Source: an uncultured Saprospiraceae bacterium (lineage in GTDB: Bacteria > Bacteroidota > Bacteroidia > Chitinophagales > Saprospiraceae). From it: 64,000 nucleotides of DNA. The DNA is taken from assembly GCA_938015435.1 (NCBI GenBank), contig CALLPN010000024.1, positions 1-64,000 on the forward strand, written 5' to 3'. The position numbers and the translations under genes are program-made. Below are positions 56,598-64,000 of this stretch, one piece after another (the stretch's first letter is position 1; every line of letters begins with the position of its first letter). Below the pieces are notes generated by a model. The model saw nothing but the letters and a program-made list of their open reading frames with translations. It searched no databases and had not been told where the DNA came from.

Positions 56598-57275
56598 CTA
56601 ATCCTTGACTAATTTCATCACAAAGTATTCCATCATTGCCTCTAATTGACTAAGGTCACCCTTAGGTACTTTGATGTCCGTTAACCTAGGCAAATGTTGG
56701 GCAAAGTAGACCTGATTGTTAGCCATCTCCAAGATGTTACTTGCCAAACTGTGTGGATAAGGAAAATTAGAATTAAGTGCCAGTATTGCTTGAGCGATTA
56801 CCTCGTTCAGTTCCTTGTAACTAGAAAATATGCCATGTTTGTTTTCTTCATCAACATCATGAGTGTGATAGGCTTTAGAACCTTCATTGATGATAATGTT
56901 ATGCAACAAGTTCTCATTGATATATTCTGTAAGTGCGTTTTCAGAGGTCGCATTGATAATAGACTTTAAGATGATCTTTAATCTGTGCCCTGGATCTTCG
57001 ATGTTGAGAGTATGAATACTGATAAGATACTCCACCCACTGCCAATACCAAGATGTCAGGAAAAGCAGTAATTGATGCTTATTTTCAAAGTATCGATACA
57101 TCGAAGCTTCTGTAGACTCTATTTCGAGGGCTAATTTCTTGAATGTAAAGTTCTCTAATCCAATATCATCTATAAGTATAATACTGTGTTTTAGTATTCT
57201 TTGACCCAATTCTGTGTCCTGAGGATCACGACTATAAAGACTGTCGTTAAGAGAAAATTTGATGCCTGTTATCAA
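56598..57275 (-). CDS. TetR/AcrR family transcriptional regulator
   Basis: A 225-residue repressor-type protein. The N-terminal helix-turn-helix is at about 25-70 (ILIDDIGLENFTFKKLALEIESTEASMYRYFENKHQLLLF in outline). The rest is an all-helical ligand-binding domain. It is divergent from the small secreted protein gene and the SulP/carbonic-anhydrase cluster, and so may control that cluster; this is inference from position. Confidence 0.88.
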   Translation of the reverse strand: MITGIKFSLNDSLYSRDPQDTELGQRILKHSIILIDDIGLENFTFKKLALEIESTEASMYRYFENKHQLLLFLTSWYWQWVEYLISIHTLNIEDPGHRLKIILKSIINATSENALTEYINENLLHNIIINEGSKAYHTHDVDEENKHGIFSSYKELNEVIAQAILALNSNFPYPHSLASNILEMANNQVYFAQHLPRLTDIKVPKGDLSQLEAMMEYFVMKLVKD

Positions 57276-57397
57276 TCTAAAGTTATTTTATGTTGCGAAA
57301 GTGATACAATTTAGTAATATTTTTAAACTTTTATCTGTGATAGTAAAACTATTATATCTAAAAGTTATTTATATTTGCATTGGAAACATTAAATACT

Positions 57398-57700
57398 ATG
57401 CGATTATTATTTTTCTTCACGTTCTTGACAGCAATCCTCTTTAGTGAGGTGGTCACTCCTATAGTTACTTGGGAAGTAGGAATATCATCCGAATATGAGA
57501 TGCCTAGTGATGAATCTAATGAAAGCGAAAATAGTGAAGAGAGTAATGAAGATAACGTAGAAGAGGATAAACTCTTTGAAGATATTGAAATACTTTCCAT
57601 CGCCACATCATCGAAAGTTACGGAGCTACCATGTTCCTATAATACTCTGTTATCTCAGTCACGTAGAGAAATTCATTCTCCACCACCGGATATCGTTTAG
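57398..57700 (+). CDS. small secreted acidic protein of unknown function
   Basis: A 100-residue protein when started at the ATG 57398 (a TTG at 57380 is also in frame). It has a hydrophobic N-terminus (LLFFFTFLTAILFSEVVTPIV), then a strongly acidic Ser/Glu-rich middle and two Cys-poor ends. No family is known. It lies between the TetR regulator and the DUF2490 gene. Confidence 0.4.
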   Translation: MRLLFFFTFLTAILFSEVVTPIVTWEVGISSEYEMPSDESNESENSEESNEDNVEEDKLFEDIEILSIATSSKVTELPCSYNTLLSQSRREIHSPPPDIV

Positions 57701-57941
57701 TTCATTCAAGATCTGAGTTGAGTTTCATTTTCTATTTGAATCACGTCTTATTTGGTGTGTAGCGTAGAGGGTCTAGTTTCACTATACTGATGCATTTAGT
57801 TCTATGATAGTTATGGCTGATGAGTACTTCTAAGGAATTATTCATTGATCCTTTAGAGCCAATTTCAATAATTTATTCAAGTCAAGTCAACCTATCATTC
57901 TTGAGGGTTTGGTTTCATATATTATAATTAACAACAACATC

Positions 57942-58577
57942 ATGTATAAGTACATACTCATACTCGCTTTTTTTATGCCGTTTACCACGTTCGCGCAAGA
58001 TAGTAATCTTGGGAATTGGTTAATCTATATAGGTAATAAGAAAATGGATAGTCAATGGAATATTCATCATGAAATCCAGTATCGTAATTATGATGCTATT
58101 GGTGATCTCGAGCAGCTTCTTCTACGTACTGGGATAGGCAAAAATCTAACAGACGGTAATAATAATTTACTCTTTGGATATGGTTTTATCAGAAGTGAAA
58201 ACTATGCGGCAGCAGAAGAAAAGGTAGTAGTCAATGAACATAGAATATTCCAACAATTTATTACTAAGCAAGTAATTGGAAAAGTTGGTGTTCAGCATAG
58301 ATATAGATTTGAACAGCGCTTTGTTGAGGATGATTTTAAAATGAGATTCCGGTACTTTTTAGGCCTCTCTTATCCATTAACTGAATCAGTTTATTTATCG
58401 TCATACAATGAAATATTTATCAATACCAGACAAAATGCTTTTGATAGGCATAGATTATATGGTGGTCTGGGTTACAAATTATCTGATAAAATAAAAGTAG
58501 AACTAGGTTATATGAATCAGTTTTTATCAGCGAGCAACAGAGATCAAATTAATTTAATTGGCTTTGTTAATTTTTAG
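57942..58577 (+). CDS. DUF2490 outer-membrane-like protein
   Basis: A 211-residue protein from ATG 57942, which gives a signal peptide (LILAFFMPFTTFAQ). The mature region consists of strands with alternating aromatics, as in DUF2490 porin-like barrels (NWLIYIGNKKMDSQWNIHHEIQYRNY). The function of DUF2490 is not known; such proteins are often found near transport or metabolic genes. Only 38 bases separate it from the SulP gene, so they probably share a transcript. Confidence 0.85.
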   Translation: MYKYILILAFFMPFTTFAQDSNLGNWLIYIGNKKMDSQWNIHHEIQYRNYDAIGDLEQLLLRTGIGKNLTDGNNNLLFGYGFIRSENYAAAEEKVVVNEHRIFQQFITKQVIGKVGVQHRYRFEQRFVEDDFKMRFRYFLGLSYPLTESVYLSSYNEIFINTRQNAFDRHRLYGGLGYKLSDKIKVELGYMNQFLSASNRDQINLIGFVNF

Positions 58578-58615
58578 AATACTTTGAATACAATTAGAAA
58601 TAAAAAAAATAAGAT

Positions 58616-60244
58616 ATGAGTACAAATAATAATTCTATTTTGGCAAATATAAAAAATGATGTTCCGTCGAGTATTGTTGTTTTCTTTGTGGCCCTACCAC
58701 TTTGTTTGGGTATAGCTCTAGCAAGTGGAGCTCCTTTGTTTTCAGGATTGATAGCAGGTATTATTGGAGGAATAGTAGTAGGTGGTTTGAGTGGTTCTCA
58801 GATCGGTGTTAGTGGGCCAGCAGCGGGTCTTGCAGCTATAGTTTTGACTGCGATTGGAAGCCTTGGAGGCTTTGAAAATTTTCTTTTAGCAGTTGTTTTA
58901 GGCGGTGTAATTCAGATTGTTTTCGGTATACTCAAAGCGGGTGTGATAGGGTATTACTTTCCATCTTCTGTTATTAAAGGGATGCTTACTGGTATAGGTA
59001 TAATCATTATACTTAAGCAAATACCCCATTTCTTTGGTTACGATGCGGATCCAGAGGGTGATTTTGCTTTTAATCAAGTAGATGGTCATAATACATTTTC
59101 TGAGTTAGGCTATATGTTTGATAACATTAATATGGGTTCGACTTTAATAGCTCTAGTAGGATTAGCGATATTATTACTTTGGGATAAGGTATTATCTAAA
59201 AAAGGAAAAATATTCAAGATTATTCAAGGGCCTTTAGTAGCTGTTGTATTAGGAATAGTATATTTCTTGACAATGGGCTCTTCAGAGACTTTAGGTATAT
59301 CTGCTGATCATCTTGTTCAAGTGCCAGTACCTACAGATTTTAATTCTTTCTTAGGTCAATTTAGTTTCCCTAATTTCAGTGCAATAACAAATCCAGCGAT
59401 TTGGGTTACTGCGTTCACTATAGCGCTTGTAGCAAGTTTGGAGACCTTATTATGTGTAGAAGCGACGGATAAGTTAGATCCGGACAAAAGAGTAACACCG
59501 ACTAATAGAGAGTTGCTGGCGCAAGGTACAGGTAACATTTTATCAGGATTGATTGGAGGATTACCTATTACACAAGTGATCGTTCGTAGTTCGGCTAATA
59601 TTCAGTCAGGAGGAAAGAGTAAAGCATCGGCAATCATTCATGGATTATTACTTCTGATCTCTGTGATCTTAATTCCAGGTATCCTTAATATGATCCCTTT
59701 ATCTGTTCTAGCGGCCATACTACTTATTGTTGGTTTCAAATTAGCTAAACCGGGATTGTTCGCTACTATGTATAAGTTGGGTTGGAAGCAATTTTTGCCT
59801 TTTATAGTAACTGTATTAGGAATTATATTTACAGATCTATTGATCGGAATTGGACTTGGTTTGTTAGTAGGTATTGTGGTGATATTACTCAAGAGTTATC
59901 AAAATTCACATTTCCTTCATATCCAAGATCAAAGTAATGGTAAAATAAGATTCAAAATGACACTAGCGGAGGAAGTAACTTTTTTCAATAAAGGTGCAAT
60001 ACTCAAAGAATTAGATGCACTTCCAGAAAATAGCTATCTTGAACTCGACGTTAGAAAAACTAGGTATCTGGATTTCGATATCATAGAAATATTAGAAAAT
60101 TTTTCTGAGAAAGCGCGCAACAAAAACATCGATATTCAACTTATATCCGAACGAGGAATAGTAGAAAACCCAGATAGTTACATTAATTTTTTCAATCTTA
60201 GACCTAAGATTAGCGACGTTGAATTGGCCATGCAAGAAAAATAA
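58616..60244 (+). CDS. SulP family anion (probably bicarbonate) transporter
   Basis: A 542-residue transporter. Twelve or more helices occupy residues about 15-435, with family motifs ALPLCLGIALASGAPLFSGL-like start and SGPAAGLAAIV. The STAS domain fills about 445-540. The gene 42 bases downstream encodes a beta-carbonic anhydrase. That pairing is known for bicarbonate uptake (SulP/BicA-type with carbonic anhydrase), which supports a CO2/bicarbonate role here. Confidence 0.93.
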   Translation: MSTNNNSILANIKNDVPSSIVVFFVALPLCLGIALASGAPLFSGLIAGIIGGIVVGGLSGSQIGVSGPAAGLAAIVLTAIGSLGGFENFLLAVVLGGVIQIVFGILKAGVIGYYFPSSVIKGMLTGIGIIIILKQIPHFFGYDADPEGDFAFNQVDGHNTFSELGYMFDNINMGSTLIALVGLAILLLWDKVLSKKGKIFKIIQGPLVAVVLGIVYFLTMGSSETLGISADHLVQVPVPTDFNSFLGQFSFPNFSAITNPAIWVTAFTIALVASLETLLCVEATDKLDPDKRVTPTNRELLAQGTGNILSGLIGGLPITQVIVRSSANIQSGGKSKASAIIHGLLLLISVILIPGILNMIPLSVLAAILLIVGFKLAKPGLFATMYKLGWKQFLPFIVTVLGIIFTDLLIGIGLGLLVGIVVILLKSYQNSHFLHIQDQSNGKIRFKMTLAEEVTFFNKGAILKELDALPENSYLELDVRKTRYLDFDIIEILENFSEKARNKNIDIQLISERGIVENPDSYINFFNLRPKISDVELAMQEK

Positions 60245-60286
60245 ACTACTTAGATTAAATTATTAAAGAACAAAAGAATACTAAAG

Positions 60287-60910
60287 ATGAAAGCACATAC
60301 TAAAGAAACCCAAGCTTCTATGACTTTAAAGTCATCTGTAGAAGGGCTTATGGAAGGCAACCAAAGATTTTTAAATAAGCAACCGATCCAAAGAGATCTA
60401 CTAGAACAAGTAACTGATACCGCTACTGGTCAATATCCTTTTGCTGCAGTTTTAAGTTGTATAGATAGTCGTATTCCTACTGAGGTCATTTTTGATCAAG
60501 GAATTGGGGATATATTCAATGCCCGTATTGCTGGTAATTTCATAAACGAAGACATACTAGGAAGTTTAGAGTTTGCATGTAAATTGGCAGGCTCTAAGGT
60601 GATAATGGTAATGGGGCATACATCATGTGGTGCAGTCAAAGGAGCGTGTGATCATGCTAAGCTGGGTAATCTTACTCAGATGTTAGATAAGATTATGCCT
60701 GCAGTAAACGCAATATCGACTCCAGAAGGAGAGGAAAGGAATTCTTCAAACAAAACATTTGTAAACGCTGTATCCGCAAAGAACGTTGAGATTGCAGTGG
60801 CTCAAATCAAAGAGAAAAGTGAAGTGCTTAAGGAGATGTTTGACAATGGTGAAATAGATATTGTCGGTTCTATGTATGATGTAAGTACGGGTAAAGTTTC
60901 ACTTCTCTAA
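60287..60910 (+). CDS. beta-class carbonic anhydrase
   Basis: A 207-residue enzyme interconverting CO2 and bicarbonate. The zinc ligands are Cys58, His111 and Cys114, with Asp60 and Arg62 of the CxDxR motif (SCIDSR) next to them. MGHTSCGAVKGACD is the second signature. No signal peptide. It lies 42 bases after the SulP transporter and ends before a strong terminator, so the operon ends here. Confidence 0.96.
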   Translation: MKAHTKETQASMTLKSSVEGLMEGNQRFLNKQPIQRDLLEQVTDTATGQYPFAAVLSCIDSRIPTEVIFDQGIGDIFNARIAGNFINEDILGSLEFACKLAGSKVIMVMGHTSCGAVKGACDHAKLGNLTQMLDKIMPAVNAISTPEGEERNSSNKTFVNAVSAKNVEIAVAQIKEKSEVLKEMFDNGEIDIVGSMYDVSTGKVSLL

Positions 60911-60983
60911 GTGATGAAAACAGTGAAATAAGTAGTTAATTTTTATAAAATTCGAAGCTGTGATGAGTTTTGAAAAAGAATTG

Positions 60984-61018
60984 AGCCAAGTTCCTTCAGT
61001 GGGACTTGGCTTCTTTTT
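60984..61018 (+). terminator. intrinsic terminator after the carbonic anhydrase gene
   Basis: An 11-bp stem with one G-T pair (arms 60984-60994 and 61001-61011), a 6-base loop and the T-rich tail TTCTTTTTG follow. The remaining space to 61278 shows no further feature. Confidence 0.85.
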
Positions 61019-61278
61019 GTAAAGCTAATTTAAAATCGAGTAGATAGAGCAGTTTTAAAGATGGATAGATTTACATTATATAGATTTAATTACTTGACGT
61101 CTTATAAGAATTGTGGGTCGTAGATTTTAGACCTATTGAAAGTAAAGAATATACAGTGAATCTTTATATCACTCATTTGCTACACTAAACAATACTATAT
61201 ATGACATAGTCAAGCGTAGGTAGCGAGCAATTAAATTTATAGGAGTATTTCATGAAGGATTAGGTAATGTAATCTGTA

Positions 61279-61749
61279 TTATTTTCTTCGGCCTTTTTTG
61301 CTTCTTCTTGGTCCTTTTCTATTCAGTAAGCCTTTTATAAAATCATTCATAGCAGGAAGTTGCTCGGCAGTACATATTTTCCTCACTTCATCAAAGTGAG
61401 TATCATTCGCTTCATATATCTTCTGTGTAATAGACATGACATCGGAGTAAAGGCTGTCTTTATTTGTATTTTCAGATTCTTCATTATAGTAAGCTAGTGA
61501 AGCTTCTTTTAGTGTAGATGATAGATCTTTAGTAAGCTCCATATGTTTGGACTTACTGATTTCAAACATTTTTACTTGAGAATCATCAAAATCAAATCTT
61601 TCTTTAATATGGTTGCCATGTCTTTCTGGATTGTGTTTGTTGGGTCCAGGACCATTGTGCTTCTTTCCTATGAGTAAGAAGCTGAGTACTATTATATTTA
61701 GTAAAACGAGTAGTCCTACTAGAATACTGAGCATTTTAATTTTATTCAT
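61279..61749 (-). CDS. CpxP/Spy-like periplasmic protein
   Basis: A 156-residue protein from the ATG at 61749, which overlaps the stop of the preceding gene by eight bases. A signal-anchor-like helix spans about residues 5-30. The rest is helical and His/Lys-rich near the start (KKHNGPGPNKHNPERHGNH), resembling periplasmic Spy/CpxP-type proteins (DSQVKMFEISKSKHMELTKDL). It probably binds metal or unfolded protein in the envelope and is co-regulated with the sigma gene upstream. Confidence 0.65.
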   Translation of the reverse strand: MNKIKMLSILVGLLVLLNIIVLSFLLIGKKHNGPGPNKHNPERHGNHIKERFDFDDSQVKMFEISKSKHMELTKDLSSTLKEASLAYYNEESENTNKDSLYSDVMSITQKIYEANDTHFDEVRKICTAEQLPAMNDFIKGLLNRKGPRRSKKGRRK

Positions 61750-62038
61750 TGTATAGTGATTTTGTAGGAATGAGATCATAAGAAGATGAATGCATTTCAC
61801 CAGATGATTGTGTATTAGAAGAAACAGTAGACTTTTTCATAATCATTACATTGACAATGAGTAATAATAAAAACGTTGCCGCTATACCCAATATAGCACG
61901 AAGCGATATTTTATCAACAACAGTAATGTAACGCAAAGCGAGTTGTTCCATTCTCAGTAGAAATTCTTCTGATGGCTCTGCTTTTCGACTATTGTCGAGA
62001 CTGTTGATATATAGCTCTGGTTTATTATGATTTTCCAT
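61742..62038 (-). CDS. small membrane protein, probable anti-sigma partner
   Basis: A 98-residue protein with one membrane helix at about 45-65 (ILGIAATFLLLLIVNVMIM) and polar ends. It overlaps the stop of the ECF sigma gene by 14 bases and is followed by the CpxP-like gene. The position and topology match small anti-sigma proteins, but no anti-sigma motif is visible, so the role is inferred. Confidence 0.6.
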   Translation of the reverse strand: MENHNKPELYINSLDNSRKAEPSEEFLLRMEQLALRYITVVDKISLRAILGIAATFLLLLIVNVMIMKKSTVSSNTQSSGEMHSSSYDLIPTKSLYNE

Positions 62039-62564
62039 GTCTATTCGTTTTTTTTAAAACTATTATTCCTTCTGTTTCTAGATGCTTTCTAAGATTTGCT
62101 TTAGCCCTAGTAAGTAAGCTTTCTACGGCTTTTAGGGAAACAGCCATTATTTCTGCAATTTCTTTTTGTGGCATCTTATCCAACTTGGCCAAAACAAGAG
62201 CAGATTTTTGATTGTCTGGAAGCTGATTGATGGCATTAAATAAAATAGACATTTGCTCTTTGCTTTCTAGTTCGATACCAGGATGAATAAAGTTTGCAGG
62301 CTCATAATATTGCGCACGATCGGAATTACTATTTTTATTAATAGAAATAATTTTGCCGGACCTTTTTTTCCTAGACTTATACTTCAAGAAATCTTTCGAT
62401 TTATTGAGAGCAATACTGTATACCCAGGTTTTTAGAGTGGCTTCATTCTTAAATCTATTGAGCCCGGATAATGCAGATATTAGAGTGTCTTGTACGATTT
62501 CTTCTGCGTCCTCTTTGTTTTGAACGTAACTAAAAGTTGCATTGTAGATCCATGAAGCCGCCAA
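62025..62564 (-). CDS. ECF sigma factor with unclear start
   Basis: A 179-residue frame from TTG 62564. Region 2 (WIYNATFSYVQNKEDAEEIVQDTLISALSGLNRF) and region 4 (INQLPDNQKSALVLAKLDKMPQKEIAEIMAVSLKAVESLLTRAKANLRKHL) of ECF sigma factors are clear. The frame is open 25 codons further up (to 62639), encoding the missing first helix of region 2 (LIENDPAEVKLFARLAAS). That upstream part begins right after TGA 62642-62640, which follows an in-frame ATG at 62645. So the normal start is missing; it may use a rare codon or be mutated. The anti-sigma-like gene overlaps its end. Confidence 0.8.
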   Translation of the reverse strand: MAASWIYNATFSYVQNKEDAEEIVQDTLISALSGLNRFKNEATLKTWVYSIALNKSKDFLKYKSRKKRSGKIISINKNSNSDRAQYYEPANFIHPGIELESKEQMSILFNAINQLPDNQKSALVLAKLDKMPQKEIAEIMAVSLKAVESLLTRAKANLRKHLETEGIIVLKKTNRHGKS

Positions 62565-62777
62565 TCTAGCAAAAAGTTTAACTTCTGCAGGATCATTTTC
62601 AATAAGCTTTGATATATCTAATGGTACTATGATGCTGTTTCACATTGATGTATATAATGTTAGTAGGCATAAGAATAGATATCCTTTGCACTAACAAGAA
62701 AATATTTCAAATTCTTAAATTCTAATAGATGCTAAGAAATGATTTTTAGTAATTATTCAACGGACCAAATGAGATTC

Positions 62778-63224
62778 CTATTTAGAAGGAGTATGCTCTT
62801 TTACATAACGGAGGTCACCTTTTCGGCCCATATAAGTCAATACCAATTCTTTTTTGGAGATGCGTTTTATGAAATAGCACATATCGATATCAAGCATTGA
62901 AATAAATCTTGACCTTACTCTAACAATTTTTTCGTTTTTCACGGTAGCATTATTACATTGATCTGCAATCTGAAAATATCTCATTTTGCCAAGAGTATTC
63001 CCATCCCTTTTTTCTACTCTAGTATTATCTTTGAATGTAATAGAAACGTTTTTTTCATCTCGACTATTCCAGGTGCCTTGCAACAATTTCATTGTATTAA
63101 TAACTAAAGGATCCTGTGATGTTGACCTACTTGCTTGTGTGGTTTCAGAATTCAAAGGATCGTTATCGGATTTACAGGAGATGGCAATGAATGTCACTAA
63201 TGTTAGAATTATTAAGTTTTTCAT
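62778..63224 (-). CDS. small lipoprotein of unknown function
   Basis: A 148-residue lipoprotein; hydrophobic start (IILTLVTFIAISC) with lipobox IAISC. The mature part carries a lipocalin-like stretch (LLQGTWNSRDEKNVSITFKDNTRVEKRDGN), typical of small Bacteroidota lipoproteins. It is 213 bases upstream of the sigma gene on the same strand. Confidence 0.7.
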   Translation of the reverse strand: MKNLIILTLVTFIAISCKSDNDPLNSETTQASRSTSQDPLVINTMKLLQGTWNSRDEKNVSITFKDNTRVEKRDGNTLGKMRYFQIADQCNNATVKNEKIVRVRSRFISMLDIDMCYFIKRISKKELVLTYMGRKGDLRYVKEHTPSK

Positions 63225-63250
63225 GTTTTTCTTTTTGATGATATTGATAT

Positions 63251-63703
63251 CTAATTGAGAATCATAGCAGCATGTGGGATGCCATCTTCATCATATCTTG
63301 CATCATCTAACTCTTCAAATCCCAATGACCTATAGAAAGGAAGTGCATAGACCTGAGCTGATATTTTAGTAGTCCCATTAGGATAAAGTTGCTTTATTCC
63401 GTCGATACTTACCTGCATCAGTTTTTTACCTTCTCCTTTACCTCTATAATCTTTGGATGTAATGACCCTTCCAATAGAATTGTATTTAGGGTAGGAGATT
63501 TCTTTAGGCACCAGTCGCGCATAAGATTGTATTCTCCCCTCAGAATCAGTACCCATTACATGATGGCTTTCTTGATCTTTACCATCAGCGTCTAAGTATG
63601 GGCAGTCTTGTTCCACTACAAATACTTCTTGCCTAAGTATCATGATACGGTAAAGTTGATCTAATGTAAGGTCATTAAAAGATTTAATGCTGTATTGTAA
63701 CAT
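63251..63703 (-). CDS. elaA: GNAT family acetyltransferase, ElaA-like
   Basis: A 150-residue protein. It has the acetyl-CoA motif R-G-K-G-E-G (DYRGKGEGKKLM, residues about 86-97) and ElaA-type features: VFVVEQDCPYLDADGKDQ near 28-45, SYARLVPKE, NSIGRVITS and FYRSLGFEEL near the end. ElaA proteins acetylate an unknown substrate. It lies 26 bases ahead of the lipoprotein gene. Confidence 0.9.
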   Translation of the reverse strand: MLQYSIKSFNDLTLDQLYRIMILRQEVFVVEQDCPYLDADGKDQESHHVMGTDSEGRIQSYARLVPKEISYPKYNSIGRVITSKDYRGKGEGKKLMQVSIDGIKQLYPNGTTKISAQVYALPFYRSLGFEELDDARYDEDGIPHAAMILN

Positions 63704-63750
63704 GCCGAAAGATAGTAAACTGGATTAGTATTGCATCACTAATACAAACG

Positions 63751-64000
63751 TCATTCCTTGAAACTTAAACTCGATAGAGCAGTCGGTTGGCTTTCATTAG
63801 TGTTGTCTTCTGATTTAATTTGATATACACCAAGAATACCTATATGATTTTCTTGTAGATCATTGATGTTTTCAAATTTGGTACATTCCATATCAGTTGT
63901 AAAAAATATATGATCATAAGGAGGCTTAAGTCCATCCTCAGATACATCTCTACGACTATGAATCACTTGAGCCTTAGCTCGAAATCTAGAGATGGCATTG
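63751..64000 (-). CDS. C-terminal part of a CDS running off the window
   Basis: The frame is open from the right edge to the stop at 63751. The 83 visible residues include PYDHIFFTTDMECTKFENI and IGILGVYQIK, and end in SSLSFKE. No family is recognised. The likely start lies beyond 64000; an in-frame GTG at 63966 is probably internal. Confidence 0.6.
   Translation of the reverse strand, partial: NAISRFRAKAQVIHSRRDVSEDGLKPPYDHIFFTTDMECTKFENINDLQENHIGILGVYQIKSEDNTNESQPTALSSLSFKE

Noticed and set aside
57358..57606. Minus-strand frame made almost only of Ser and Leu
   Set aside because: It is the antisense of the acidic Ser/Glu-rich small protein gene.
62640..62645. ATG-TGA as a selenocysteine codon in the sigma gene
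   Set aside because: No selenocysteine insertion hairpin is seen just after the TGA, and sigma factors have no known selenoprotein form; mutation or another start is simpler.

Overview
The window reads as chromosomal DNA of a free-living, probably marine or soil Bacteroidota, most likely of the Saprospiria. The evidence is: AT-rich sequence; secreted proteins ending in type IX secretion (T9SS) sorting domains, with a shared pre-sorting stalk domain; many lipoproteins; carboxypeptidase-regulatory-domain outer-membrane receptors; ECF sigma factors paired with membrane or outer-membrane partners; and starts without strong Shine-Dalgarno sequences. No rRNA, tRNA, CRISPR array or prophage was seen. 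This taxonomic reading is inference from protein families.

Layout. 0.2-9.2 kb (minus strand): a SulP anion transporter with an unusual C-terminal extension, a degenerate pyruvate-kinase-like protein, a secreted propeller/TPR-like protein, and a lipoprotein - ECF sigma - membrane/outer-membrane protein operon. 9.5-11.9 kb: a TonB-receptor-like outer-membrane protein. 13.9-22.7 kb: a nitrogen-assimilation cluster (PII, ammonium transporter, porin, gltB, gltD) in which the porin is frameshifted at a TA repeat. 23-28 kb: AraC regulator, PEBP-like protein, a complete IS3-family element with terminal repeats and target duplication, and small genes. 28-36 kb: TPR protein, a small molybdopterin-domain protein, secreted proteins, a thioredoxin-fold lipoprotein and a gene fragment. 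36-47 kb: three large T9SS cargo proteins (FG-GAP, leucine-rich/MopE-repeat, metalloprotease) and a decayed lipoprotein gene.

47-50 kb: EF-hand lipoprotein, NUDIX hydrolase, and a small redox cluster (AhpD-like, TlpA-like, and an unknown protein with two CxxC pairs). 50-55 kb: a possible minus-strand structured RNA, a Tat-exported sulfite-oxidase-type enzyme with its cytochrome c, a Crp/Fnr regulator, a rhodanese and a LytTR regulator; two intergenic spaces here carry a 48-bp palindromic repeat. 55-61 kb: membrane protein, cytochrome c lipoprotein, TetR regulator, and a DUF2490 - SulP - beta-carbonic-anhydrase cluster that looks like a bicarbonate/CO2 module. 61-64 kb: an ECF sigma/anti-sigma-like/CpxP-like operon whose sigma gene lacks a normal start, a lipoprotein, an ElaA-type acetyltransferase, and a gene running off the window.

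The most interesting non-coding signals are the minus-strand three-hairpin transcript candidate at about 50.04-50.20 kb, the dispersed 48-bp palindrome whose differences all fall in unpaired positions, and the TA-tract frameshift in the nitrogen-operon porin.
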